Below, in pieces: positions 48,639 to 57,032 of a stretch of 64,000 nt of DNA. A model generated the notes under the pieces. It made no database searches, was not told the origin of the DNA, and saw nothing but the letters and a program-made list of their open reading frames with translations. A program made the position numbers and the translations under genes. Source of the stretch: Micromonospora okii (lineage in GTDB: Bacteria > Actinomycetota > Actinomycetes > Mycobacteriales > Micromonosporaceae); NCBI RefSeq assembly GCF_020884795.1, contig NZ_BBZF01000013.1:192485-256484 (forward strand), in the 5' to 3' direction. Each line of letters opens with the position of its first letter. Within the stretch, counting starts at the first letter, position 1.

Positions 48639-48742
48639 CCGCCCGGCCCGGGGGGATTCCCGCCGCACGCGAATCCTGGGCCACAGATCGATGTACGACT
48701 ATCATCTGCGCATCCAGCCCACTCGATCGAGAGGCGTGTCAG

Positions 48743-49003
48743 GTGAAGAAGCGCGTCCGTAACGCCGTCGTGGCCGCCCTGCTGACCGTGGCCGGCACCA
48801 CGGCGGTCGTGGCCAGCCCGGCGCAGGCCCTCCCGTACCCCAACGACAACGAGAGCATCACGATCATCTACTACTCCGACGCCACGAGGACCGTGCAGGT
48901 CGGAATGCACGTCTACGGCAACTGCCTGGAGGACTTCCAGTACGGCATCCGCACTTCGTACTCCACCTGGAGCCGGACCGCCTGCCCCCGCGACCTGCCG
49001 TAG
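48743..49003 (+). CDS. Small secreted DUF6289-like protein
   Basis: An 86-residue protein from a GTG (AGG just upstream). Signal peptide KKRVRNAVVAALLTVAGTTA ending near AQA. The mature ~55 residues, ITIIYYSDATRTVQVGMHVYGNCLEDFQYGIRTSYSTWSRTACP, have the YYSD...G...C...C pattern of DUF6289 peptides of actinobacteria. One disulfide is likely. Function unknown. Confidence 0.7.
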   Translation: MKKRVRNAVVAALLTVAGTTAVVASPAQALPYPNDNESITIIYYSDATRTVQVGMHVYGNCLEDFQYGIRTSYSTWSRTACPRDLP

Positions 49004-49237
49004 CCGACGGGGTGGGGACCGGCCACGGACCGGGCCCCACCCGCCGCGCCGCCACCCGCGGACCCACCCTTTCGACGCCAGGCGTCACGGGCCGGGGTCT
49101 GCCGGCGCCCCGAATGCCCGGCGCGAACGCCCACCGACCCCGCCGTGTCGTTGATCCGGTTGTGTGCGTCGTCCGACCGGGACGACGGTGGGGTTCGGGC
49201 GCCGCCGGGTCGGTGCCGCCAGGTCGAGGAGGCCGCC

Positions 49238-49726
49238 ATGACCCGTCAGCGGGAGACCGTCGAGGTCGATCCGGTCCTGTTCCGCGCCGTGTACGACTCG
49301 CCGGCCTCGCTGCCCGGCCGGGAGCGCTGGGTCACCCCGGAGCACGACGTGCGCCGCATCGAGAAGCTGCTCGGGATGCCGGCGCGCAGCATCGGGGCGC
49401 CACTGTGGGTCAGCGGCGACGAGCCGGACTGCCCGAAGTGCGGCCGACGGATGACCTGGCTGGACATCGTCTCGTCGGCCCTGCACGGCGTGCACGAGCC
49501 CGCGATGATCGCCCGGGTGATCCTCGGCGACCGCAGGTACGTCAACACGGAGGTGCCGGACGCGATACCCGGGGTGCACTGCGTCGACTGCCGGACCCCG
49601 ATCGCGGGGCTACGCAGCTTCAAGTGCCACAACTGGGCGTACGCCTTCGAGGCGCTGGAGACTGTCGTCGAGCGGATGTCCGGCATGGTGCACGAACCGA
49701 CCGGCCCCCGCCCCCGCACCCCCTGA
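49238..49726 (+). CDS. Hypothetical zinc-ribbon-containing protein
   Basis: A 162-residue soluble protein. CPKCGRRM and CVDCRTPI, about 53 residues apart, form a likely four-Cys zinc site, flanked by VTPEHDVRRIEKLLGMPARSIGAPLWV and FKCHNWAYAFEALE. GAGGAGG lies before the ATG at 49238, which settles the start. No known family recognised. Confidence 0.65.
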   Translation: MTRQRETVEVDPVLFRAVYDSPASLPGRERWVTPEHDVRRIEKLLGMPARSIGAPLWVSGDEPDCPKCGRRMTWLDIVSSALHGVHEPAMIARVILGDRRYVNTEVPDAIPGVHCVDCRTPIAGLRSFKCHNWAYAFEALETVVERMSGMVHEPTGPRPRTP

Positions 49727-49828
49727 ACCTCCCCGATCCGTTCCGCCTCCCCTTCTGCCGCCCGGCCCTCCCCGCGCGACGCGGCCCGTCCTCCGCGCAG
49801 CCCGGCGCGGCCCGGCACGGCTGGGGGC

Positions 49829-49881
49829 GTTAGGAGGGGACCCTTTCCCTACCGTAGGGGTTAACAAGGTGCCCTTCCTTA
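49829..49881 (-). repeat. Dispersed hairpin repeat, copy 1
   Basis: On the minus strand reads GGTAAGGAAGGGCACCTTGT then TAACCCCTACGGTAGGG..., matching copy 2 at 53219-53281. It supplies the TAA stop of the GH65 gene and continues past it. Probably a family-wide intergenic element and possible terminator. Confidence 0.75.
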
Positions 49882-52341
49882 CCGGCGGGCGGGGCGGCGG
49901 CCGGGTGGGGACGGGGGCTCCGGGCCCGGGTCTGGCACCGGGGGCAGCGGGCGGCTCACCGGCCCGTCGCCGGTCACCCGGAGCCGCTCGCCGTGGTGCC
50001 ACAGCTCGACGGCGACGTCCGGGGCGGCGTCGGGCAGCTCGTAGCGGGCCCCGTCGGCGGTGAGGGTGACCCGCAGCCGGTGACCGCGCCAGAGCAGGCT
50101 GAACACCACCCGGCGCAGCTTGCGGGGCAGCCGGGGGTCGAACGAGAGCACGCCCCGGTCGTCGCGCAGCCCGCCGAAGCCCTGCGCGACCACCAGCCAC
50201 GCCCCGGCCAGCGCGGCGAGGTGCAGCCCGTCGGCGGTCTTGTCGCCCAGGTCGGCGAGGTCCTGCATCGCCGTCTCGGCGAACAGGTCGTACGCCAGGT
50301 CGAGGTGGCCCACCTCGGCGGCGAGCACCGCCTGCACGGGGGCGCTCAGCGACGAGTCGCGCACCGTACGGGCCTCGTAGTAGGCGAAGTTGCGGGCCTT
50401 CTCCTCGGCGGTGAACTCCCCCGGGCAGCGCAGCATGGCCAGCACCAGGTCGGCCTGCTTCACCACCTGCCGCCGGTACAGCTCCAGGTACGGGAAGTGC
50501 AGCAGCAGGGGATAGTCGTCGTCGCCGGTGTTCGCGAAGTCCCACTCCGGCTGCTCGGTGAACCCGGCCGCCTGCTGGTGCACGCCGCGCTTGCCGTCGT
50601 ACGGGACGAAGACGGCGTCGGCGGCGGCCCGCCAGGCGGCGATCTCGGCGGTGTCGACGCCGAGCCGCCCGGCGGCGTCCGGGTGCCGCTCGGCGGCGTC
50701 GGCCGCGCCGCGCAGGTTCCGCCGGGCCATCAGGTTGGTGAAGAGGTTGTCGTCGACGAGGGCGGCGTACTCGTCGGGGCCGGTGACGCCGTACAGGTGG
50801 AACGTTCCGGTGTCGGACCAGTGGCCGAACCGGTGCCAGAGCCGGGCGGTCTCCACCAGCAGGTCGGTGCCGGGGCCGGCGAGGAACTCCTCGTCGCCGG
50901 TGGCCGCGACGTACCGCAGCACCGCGTCGGCGATGTCGGCGTTGACGTGCAGCCCGGCGGTGCCGGCGGGCCAGTAGCCGGAGCACTCCCGGCCGCCGAT
51001 GGTGCGCCACGGGAAGGTCGCCCCGGCCAGCCGCAGCTCGGCGGCCCGCTCCCGGGCCTCGGGCAGGTGCGCGTGCCGCCAGCGCAGCGCCGCGCGGGCC
51101 ACCTCCGGGCTCAGGTACGTCAGCACCGGCAGCACGAAGCCCTCGGTGTCCCAGAGCACGTGCCCGTCGTACCCGTTGCCGGTCAGCCCCTTGGCGGGGA
51201 TGGTCCGGTCGGCGTCCGAGCGGCCGGCCTGGAGCAGGTGGAAGACGGCGAACCGGACCGCCTGCTGGAGTTCCGGGTCGCCGTCGAGGACCACGTCGGC
51301 GGTCCGCCACGCCTCGTCGAGGGCGGCCCGCTGGGCGGCGAGGAGCCCGGCGAAGCCCTCCGCGCGGGCGGCGTCCGCCTCGTCGGCGACCAGGTCGGCC
51401 AGCTCCTCCGGGGAGGTGCCGTCGGTCGGCGCGCACTCGTACGCGGCGTACTTGGTCAGCTCCAGCCGCTCGCCGGGGCGCAGCCGGCCGCTCACCACCA
51501 GCCGGAACCGGTCGGCGGTGCGGTCGGTCCCGGTGGCGAACCCGTCCGGGGCGACGACGTCGTGGGCCACCGCGACGGCGACCCGCTGCGCGCTGTCCTC
51601 CGTGCGGTGCACGAGCGCCCCGTCGAGGTCGCCGGCCCGGCCGGTCTCGGCGGTCAGCGGGTCGTGGATCACCGAGGCGGCCCGGGGGTCGTCGGACTTC
51701 TGGGGAACCCGCTCGTTGGCCAGCAGGTCGGCGGCGATCCGCACGTCGACCGGGGCGTCCACCGCCTCGACGCGGTAGCGGACGGCGGCGACCGGCCGGC
51801 GGGGCAGGGAGACGAGCCGGGTGCTGCTGATCCGCACCCGGTGCCCGGAGGGGGAGGTCCAGTCGGTGTGCCGCTCCACCACGCCGGCCCTGAGGTCGAG
51901 CGCCCGCTCGTGGTGGTGCACGGTGCCGGTGCGCACGTCCAGCGGCTCGCCGACGACCGCGCCGACGACCGAGGTGTCGCCCGGCCCGGCGGGGGCGTCG
52001 CCCGGGCCCTCGCCCGTTGCCGGCCCGTCGACCCAGAGCCGGACCAGCGCCGCGTTCTGCGCGCTCACCACGGTGTCGGAGCGCTGGGGGAACGCGTACC
52101 CGTCCTCGGGGTAGGTCAGGTCGCGCTGCTCGTGGAAGCCGTTGAGGTAGCTGCCCGGCATCCCGTACGGCGCGCCCTCGTCGAGGTTGCCGCGCCAGCC
52201 GACCCAGCCGTTGCTCAGCGCGAAGATCGACTCGGTCTCGCCGAGGCGGTCCAGGTCCGTCTCGATCCGCCTGATCCGCCAGCCGTCGTCGGCCGCTGCG
52301 GGCCCGTCCTGCTGCGGGTCGGCGGTCGGGTCGCTGTGCAC
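49879..52341 (-). CDS. Glycoside hydrolase family 65-type phosphorylase/hydrolase
   Basis: An 820-residue GH65-like enzyme. An N-terminal beta-sandwich (residues ~15-270; RIETDLDRLGETESIFALSNGWVGWRGN) precedes the (alpha/alpha)6 barrel. Key points: VLWDTEGFVLPVLTY, EARERAAELRLAGATFPWRTIGG, HVNADIADAV, and FHLYGVTGPDEYAALVDDN, where the Glu of GPDEY is the general acid in the family. Candidates are trehalose, maltose or kojibiose phosphorylase. The GTG 52341 has GGGAGG before it; earlier in-frame residues are not GH65-like. Confidence 0.9.
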   Translation of the reverse strand: MHSDPTADPQQDGPAAADDGWRIRRIETDLDRLGETESIFALSNGWVGWRGNLDEGAPYGMPGSYLNGFHEQRDLTYPEDGYAFPQRSDTVVSAQNAALVRLWVDGPATGEGPGDAPAGPGDTSVVGAVVGEPLDVRTGTVHHHERALDLRAGVVERHTDWTSPSGHRVRISSTRLVSLPRRPVAAVRYRVEAVDAPVDVRIAADLLANERVPQKSDDPRAASVIHDPLTAETGRAGDLDGALVHRTEDSAQRVAVAVAHDVVAPDGFATGTDRTADRFRLVVSGRLRPGERLELTKYAAYECAPTDGTSPEELADLVADEADAARAEGFAGLLAAQRAALDEAWRTADVVLDGDPELQQAVRFAVFHLLQAGRSDADRTIPAKGLTGNGYDGHVLWDTEGFVLPVLTYLSPEVARAALRWRHAHLPEARERAAELRLAGATFPWRTIGGRECSGYWPAGTAGLHVNADIADAVLRYVAATGDEEFLAGPGTDLLVETARLWHRFGHWSDTGTFHLYGVTGPDEYAALVDDNLFTNLMARRNLRGAADAAERHPDAAGRLGVDTAEIAAWRAAADAVFVPYDGKRGVHQQAAGFTEQPEWDFANTGDDDYPLLLHFPYLELYRRQVVKQADLVLAMLRCPGEFTAEEKARNFAYYEARTVRDSSLSAPVQAVLAAEVGHLDLAYDLFAETAMQDLADLGDKTADGLHLAALAGAWLVVAQGFGGLRDDRGVLSFDPRLPRKLRRVVFSLLWRGHRLRVTLTADGARYELPDAAPDVAVELWHHGERLRVTGDGPVSRPLPPVPDPGPEPPSPPGRRPARR

Positions 52342-52600
52342 GGGGCCTCCCGGGATCGAACGGTCATGCTCCAGCGAAGCAGACTCGGCTGTGAACCTCC
52401 TGGGGCCGTTCGACGGCACGCCCGTCCCCGGCCGGCCGGCCCCGATCCGTGCCCGCCCGACCATGGCAGCCGTTCCGCCGCCGCGACTCGTCCGACCCAG
52501 GTCCGAGGGCCGACCCGACCTTCGTCCACTGCGATGATCCCGGTCATTTTCCTAGGCTGCGGTTCGGTAAACGGGCAATGGACATTTGGTAGGGTGAATC

Positions 52601-53224
52601 ATGATCAACGCCGCTTTGTCAGGGATACCGTCGCTGAGCGAGGATTTGTACGACGACGTCGTGGAGTTCGCGGACGGCACACCCGAGGCGGTGCAGTGGT
52701 TCGTCGGGCACTTCACCGACTGGTCGATCATCCTGCTCGGGCTGCTCCTCATCGCGGCGGCTCTGCCGAAGCTGGGCGCCGGCCCGCGCAACCTCGCCCT
52801 CGCCCTGATCGCGCCGGCCACCGTCGTCCTCGCGTACGGCAGCAGTGAACTGATCAAGACGGTCATCGACCAGGACCGCCCGTGCCGCGTCCCGACCGAG
52901 ATCGTGATCATCGAGGAGTGTCCGCCCCTCGGCGACTGGTCCTTCCCGAGCAACCACTCCACGATCGCCGGTGCGCTGGCGACGGCGATCCTGCTGCTCG
53001 CACCCCGCCTCGCCTGGTACGCGATCCCGCTGGCCGTGCTCTCCGGCTTCTCCCGCGTCTTCGTCGGGGTGCACTACCCGCACGACGTGATCGCCGGCCT
53101 GCTCTTCGGCGCGCTGTTCGTCGGCGTCGTCGCCCCGCTGGTGGCCCGGCCCGCCGCCGGACTGCTGCGCCGCCGCGACCGCCGCTCCGAGCGCCCGATC
53201 GCCGACGCCACCCGGGGCCGGTGA
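52601..53224 (+). CDS. PAP2-family membrane phosphatase
   Basis: A 207-residue membrane protein with about five spans. The three PAP2 motifs are present: KTVIDQDRPCR (KxxxxxxRP type), PSNHSTIAGAL (PSGH equivalent with Asn) and SRVFVGVHYPHDVIAG (SRxxxxxHxxxD). The catalytic His is in the third motif. Substrates may be undecaprenyl pyrophosphate or phosphatidic-acid-like lipids. Its TGA lies in the start of repeat copy 2. Confidence 0.9.
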   Translation: MINAALSGIPSLSEDLYDDVVEFADGTPEAVQWFVGHFTDWSIILLGLLLIAAALPKLGAGPRNLALALIAPATVVLAYGSSELIKTVIDQDRPCRVPTEIVIIEECPPLGDWSFPSNHSTIAGALATAILLLAPRLAWYAIPLAVLSGFSRVFVGVHYPHDVIAGLLFGALFVGVVAPLVARPAAGLLRRRDRRSERPIADATRGR

Positions 53225-53281
53225 AAGGAAGGGCACCTCGTTAACGCCTGCGGTAGAGAAGGGCACCCTTCTCACCGCAGG
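53219..53281 (+). repeat. Dispersed hairpin repeat, copy 2
   Basis: GGTGAAAGGAAGGGCACCTC followed by GTTAACGCC and a hairpin: CCTGCGGT pairs with ACCGCAGG, and GAGAAGGG with CCCTTCTC inside it. Same layout as copy 1 and also starting at the stop of the upstream gene, so it may act as a terminator. Confidence 0.75.
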
Positions 53282-53403
53282 GCTGCGGCGGGACGGAGCT
53301 GCGGGCGACTGCGGTGGACGGCGACGGCGCGGCAGGCGGCTGCGGCGGGGTGGGCGGCTGCGGCGGGGTGGGCGGTGCGGTGGGCGGCGCAGCGGGCGGC
53401 GGA

Positions 53404-54180
53404 CTACCGGGTGAGGAGGAGGGCGGCGACCGTTCCGAGCACCAGGAACGGGCCGAAGGGCAGGTGGCTGGACCAGCGGACGCGGCGGGCCAGCAGCAGC
53501 GCCACGCTGGTCAACGCGGAGAGCGCGAAGGTGAGCAGCAGCCCGAGCACCAGGACCGGCCAGCCGTACCAGCCGAGCAGCGCGCCCGCGCTCAGCGCCA
53601 GCTTGGCGTCGCCCAGGCCGAACCCCCGCCGGCCGAGCAGCAGGGTCGTGGCGGCGAAGCAGAGCCCCAGGCCGGCGCCGGCCGCCGCCGCGCGCAGCCA
53701 CGGACCCGGCCCGGCCGAGGTCAGCGCCGCCATCGCGAGCAGCGCGTGTACGCCGGCCGCCGCCGCCCAGGTGAGCCGGTCGGGCAGCCGGTGGACGGCG
53801 ACGTCGACGAAGACCAGCGGCACCGCCAGGCTGAGCCACCAGACGAGCGCCGACCGCTCGGCGGGCGACCCGCCCACCGCCGCGAGCACCGCGAGCGCCG
53901 CGAGAACGGCCAGCTCCACCGTGCCGGGCGGAGCCCCGACCCGGGCCCGACAGCCGAGGCAGCGCGCCGCCGGACCGAGCGCCGGCCAGGGCCGGTCGAG
54001 CCCGAAGGTGCTGCCGCAGCGCGCGCAGGCGTCCCGGTCCGGCTCTCCCGGCGGTACGGCGTAGCGGGCGATGGCGAGGCGGATCGGCGGGGTCACGGTC
54101 AGCAGGGCGGAAAGCCGGGGCGGAGGGCGCCGGCCCCGCGCGCCGGGGGCGGGCGACGGCTGGACGCGGTCGGCGGTCAC
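53404..54180 (-). CDS. Prepilin peptidase (A24/TadV-type)
   Basis: A 258-residue protein from a GTG. Residues ~52-80 hold two Cys pairs (CARCGSTF...CLGCRA), the zinc-like module of bacterial PilD-type enzymes. It then has about seven spans. The two catalytic aspartates are in PLVFVDVAVHRLPDRL and in RGFGLGDAKLAL (GxGD). It cleaves the leader of Flp/TadE-type prepilins; the tad operon lies downstream on the opposite strand. The N-terminal ~40 residues are Pro/Arg-rich. Confidence 0.85.
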   Translation of the reverse strand: MTADRVQPSPAPGARGRRPPPRLSALLTVTPPIRLAIARYAVPPGEPDRDACARCGSTFGLDRPWPALGPAARCLGCRARVGAPPGTVELAVLAALAVLAAVGGSPAERSALVWWLSLAVPLVFVDVAVHRLPDRLTWAAAAGVHALLAMAALTSAGPGPWLRAAAAGAGLGLCFAATTLLLGRRGFGLGDAKLALSAGALLGWYGWPVLVLGLLLTFALSALTSVALLLARRVRWSSHLPFGPFLVLGTVAALLLTR

Positions 54181-54866
54181 GCGCGGCTCCGGGGGACCGC
54201 CGGGCAGGAGTGCGCCGACCGGGTGAGCGCCAGGCGGGCACCGGAAGCCGGGCGGGAGTGTGCCGCCCGGGTTCGGGACGCCACCTGACGGGACCGACCG
54301 GTGCGCCCGGCACTCAATCCAGAACGGGGCGACACGGTGAGTGATGCCCGGGCGGCGGCCGTGTGGCGCATGGTGCCGAATCCGACCGCTCCGCCGGTGG
54401 CCGGACGGCCGCCCCGGCGGGGAGGTCGACGGGCTCCCGCGCCGCCCCGACCCGGGGGCACTTCGGACCCACCACCTCGAAGCGGACGGCCGTCGGGGCC
54501 GAAGGGCCCAGTCGGCGTGAATCGACCGGCGATGTGACGGGCGTCACCATACCGCCCGGGTCGGCGAGGGCGCGAGTCGAGACGGGCCAATTCCGATCAC
54601 CACCCCTCATCACCCAGCGTATTCACGTCAATTGCCCCTGTCGCATCGGCAGACGTCAGCCTATGCTCGCCCCGTGAGCACGACACAACCCTCGGCGTGA
54701 GGCACCGAGATCACCCGGGAAGATCGACTCACGGCACTTTGATGATCAGCACAGGTAAATGCGGCGGTGGCACGACAGGCCCGGACGGGATGATCCGGGC
54801 GCACCACCGCGTGCCCGGAGGCGGTCGGTGCGCCGCCCACCGGGCCGCCAGCGAGGAGGCGCGGCG
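54181..54866. other. Intergenic region between prepilin peptidase and tad operon, with possible leader
   Basis: 686 bp with no gene I can support; short reading frames on both strands have poor codon use. 54580-54700 is AT-richer and could hold the tad promoter. A GTG at 54674 opens an 8-codon frame ending TGA at 54700. The hairpin at 54764-54810 follows. Confidence 0.5.
54764..54810 (+). promoter_or_regulatory. Two-stem hairpin in the tad operon leader
   Basis: Outer stem GCGGTGG/CCACCGC (54764-54770 with 54804-54810), asymmetric internal loop, inner stem GCCCGGA/TCCGGGC (54779-54785 with 54794-54800). It lies 57 nt before the first tad-operon start. May be a structured leader RNA; no known class recognised. 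Confidence 0.4.
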
Positions 54867-55430
54867 TTGCGAACACGGCATCCCGGCCGATGGAGGATCT
54901 TCCTGGTCGCGGCCCTGACCGTCGCCCCGGTCACCGCTTGCGGCACGGAGCCCGAGGCCGGCGGGCGGCCCGTCGCGGCGGGGACGAAACCCCCGGCCCA
55001 TTCCGAGGCCGACGAGAAGGCGGCCCGGGAGGCGGCGCTCGCCGCCTATTCCGGATATCTCAAGGCGTCCCGGGCGGCGAGCCAGCGCAGCGACCCTCGC
55101 CATCCGGAACTGGTCAAATTCCTGGCAGATCCATTGCTGACCCGAGTCCGACTGGCAATTCGCGACGCGAAGGAGCACGGTGCCGTGCGTACCGGAACGC
55201 TCGTTTCCGATCCGACCGTCATCTCGGTGAGCCTGGACACCGTCCCCGCCACCGTCGACATCCAGGACTGCCTGGACAGCAGCCGCTACCGGCTGGTCTA
55301 CAGCAAAACGAAACGAGTGGTGCCCGGCTCGGGCGGAGGCCGGCACCTGGCCACCGCCACGGCCGCCCGCTACCCCGACGGCCGTTGGCTGATCAACGCG
55401 GGCGTCGGCCACGAGGACCAGCCGTGCTGA
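54867..55430 (+). CDS. Putative lipoprotein, first gene of tad operon
   Basis: A 187-residue exported lipoprotein. The TTG at 54867 is chosen because GAGGAGG lies 7 nt upstream and it gives a signal peptide (RWRIFLVAALTVAPVTAC) with the lipobox VTAC at residue 26. The mature protein is an NTF2-like/SnoaL-type fold (AYSGYLKASRAAS...PELVKFLADPLLTRVRLAIRDAKEHG...VDIQDCLDSSRYRLVY). Its stop overlaps the next GTG by 7 nt. Similar lipoproteins accompany actinobacterial Tad clusters; function unknown. Confidence 0.75.
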   Translation: MRTRHPGRWRIFLVAALTVAPVTACGTEPEAGGRPVAAGTKPPAHSEADEKAAREAALAAYSGYLKASRAASQRSDPRHPELVKFLADPLLTRVRLAIRDAKEHGAVRTGTLVSDPTVISVSLDTVPATVDIQDCLDSSRYRLVYSKTKRVVPGSGGGRHLATATAARYPDGRWLINAGVGHEDQPC

Positions 55431-56380
55431 CCGCGTACCGCCGCCGCCCGGCCCGGCCCGCGCGGCTGCTCGCCGGGATCGGCCTGGCCCTGGCGCTCGC
55501 CGTCGCCGCCGCTCCGCCCACCGCCAGCGCCGCCGCCGGCCTCGCGGCGGCGCGGGAGGGCGGGGTGGAGTGCCCCGTCGGGCAGAACGACTGCAACGTC
55601 TGGGACGACGACCCGGGCACCCCGGGCGGCGGCGACCCCGGCGGCGGGGACGGCGGCGACGGCGGGGACGGGGACGGGTCGTCCGGCAAGTGCCAGTGGA
55701 ACGGCAAGGTGCTCCCCTGCTACGACGAGGACCTCGGCTGGTTCGACAACGGCAGCGGCTGCTACTACAAGCTGCAGGAGCCGCAGCCGGCGGGCACCCC
55801 CGAGGGCAAGCAGTGGTACCTGGTCACCTGCAACGGCGGCGACCTGGGCACCCTGCGGCCGGAGCTGCTGGACGCCCCGCCGTCCGGCTACGGCGCCCCG
55901 CCCGACCCGGAGGAGCTGGCCCGCCGGGCGCTCGCCTCGATCTCCCTGCGCCCGCCCCAGATCAGAACCGCCCCGCGCGCGAGCAAGGGCCCCGGGCTCG
56001 TCGGCCTACCGGTGTGGATGTGGGCCAGCCGGGGCGCGAACTACTTCGGCCCGCTGACCGCCTCCGCCTCGGACCGGGGCCTCACGGTGAGCCTCAGGGC
56101 AACCGTGGACAGGATCGTCTGGGACATGGGCAACGGCGAGAAGGTCACCTGCGACGGGCCGGGCACCCCGTACCGGGCGGGCGGGACGCACGCCGGCAAG
56201 CCCTCCCCCGACTGCGGCTACGACGGCGGCTACCCCCGGACCGGCACGTACCGGGTCAGCGCCACCACCTTCTGGAACGTGCACTGGGAGGGCGGCGACT
56301 CCAGCGGCGACATCGCCCAGACCCGGACCAGCGGCACGGCAGCGATCGAGATCGACGAGCTTCAGGTGGTGACCCGGTGA
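55424..56380 (+). CDS. Secreted protein of tad operon
   Basis: A 318-residue secreted protein. Signal peptide at residues ~1-37 (RRPARPARLLAGIGLALALAVAAA...ASA). A Gly/Asp linker (~60-85) and a Cys-rich segment (CQWNGKVLPCYDEDLGWFDNGSGCYYKLQ) come next. The C-terminal half is a beta-sandwich ending in a PKD-like strand pattern (DRIVWDMGNGEKVTCDGPGTPY...YPRTGTYRVSATTFW). Probably an exported factor of the pilus locus. Starts within the preceding gene's end and overlaps the next start by 4 nt. Confidence 0.75.
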   Translation: MLTAYRRRPARPARLLAGIGLALALAVAAAPPTASAAAGLAAAREGGVECPVGQNDCNVWDDDPGTPGGGDPGGGDGGDGGDGDGSSGKCQWNGKVLPCYDEDLGWFDNGSGCYYKLQEPQPAGTPEGKQWYLVTCNGGDLGTLRPELLDAPPSGYGAPPDPEELARRALASISLRPPQIRTAPRASKGPGLVGLPVWMWASRGANYFGPLTASASDRGLTVSLRATVDRIVWDMGNGEKVTCDGPGTPYRAGGTHAGKPSPDCGYDGGYPRTGTYRVSATTFWNVHWEGGDSSGDIAQTRTSGTAAIEIDELQVVTR

Positions 56381-57030
56381 GTCTCGCGACGCGCAACGAC
56401 ACGGGGCCGGTGGACGCCCCGATCGCCCCGCCCCGGATGGTGCGGCAGCGACGGGTCCGCCCCGGCCTGCTCGGCCTCGCGGTGCTGCTGATCGCCCTCG
56501 GCGGCCTCGGCTCGGCGTTCGCCGTCACCTCGGTGCGGGCCACCGGCAGCTACCTGGCGGTGGCCCGGACGGTCGAGGTCGGCCGGACGCTGGGCGCCGA
56601 CGACCTGGCCGTCGTGCAGGTGGCCGGCGGCCAGGGGCTGCGGCCGGTGCCGGCGAGCCAGCTCGACGACGTGGTCGGCAAGCGGGCGGCCGTCTCCCTC
56701 ACCCCCGGCACCCTGCTCACGCTCGCGCAGCTCACCGACGACCCGCTGCTCGGCCCCGGGCAGCAGCAACTCGCGCTCGACCTCGACGCGGGGCAGGTGC
56801 CGGCGAAGGACCTGCACCCCGGCGACCGGGTCCTGCTGGTCAGCACCCCGGACCGCAACTCCGACGGGCCGAGTGGCAGCACCCGGTTCACGGGCACGGT
56901 GATCGACACCGCCACCCCGAGTTCCAGCAGCGTCGTGGTCTACGTGGCGCTCACCGCCCGGGACGTGCCCGCCGTGGTGGCGCTGGCCGCCCAGGACCGG
57001 ATCGCCGTCGTGCTGACGGGCACGGCCTGA
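56377..57030 (+). CDS. SAF-domain protein, CpaB/RcpC-like
   Basis: A 217-residue protein. One N-terminal transmembrane span (RPGLLGLAVLLIALGGLGSAFA) is followed by an SAF domain (VARTVEVGRTLGADDLAVVQVAGGQGLRPVPASQLDDVVGKRAAVSLTPGTLLT) and a C-terminal beta-rich extension. This matches CpaB/RcpC, which associates with the outer assembly or peptidoglycan layer in Tad systems. GTGA overlap with the preceding gene. Confidence 0.85.
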   Translation: MSLATRNDTGPVDAPIAPPRMVRQRRVRPGLLGLAVLLIALGGLGSAFAVTSVRATGSYLAVARTVEVGRTLGADDLAVVQVAGGQGLRPVPASQLDDVVGKRAAVSLTPGTLLTLAQLTDDPLLGPGQQQLALDLDAGQVPAKDLHPGDRVLLVSTPDRNSDGPSGSTRFTGTVIDTATPSSSSVVVYVALTARDVPAVVALAAQDRIAVVLTGTA

Positions 57031-57032
57031 GC

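Noticed and set aside
54301..54677. Short open frames between the prepilin peptidase and the tad operon
   Set aside because: Pro/Arg-rich on both strands with no ribosome sites, motifs or consistent codon bias.
54740..54815. c-di-GMP-I (GEMM) riboswitch in the tad leader
   Set aside because: Only a short GCACAGG-AAA resemblance; the conserved GGGCAAACC, GAAA tetraloop and second stem are missing.
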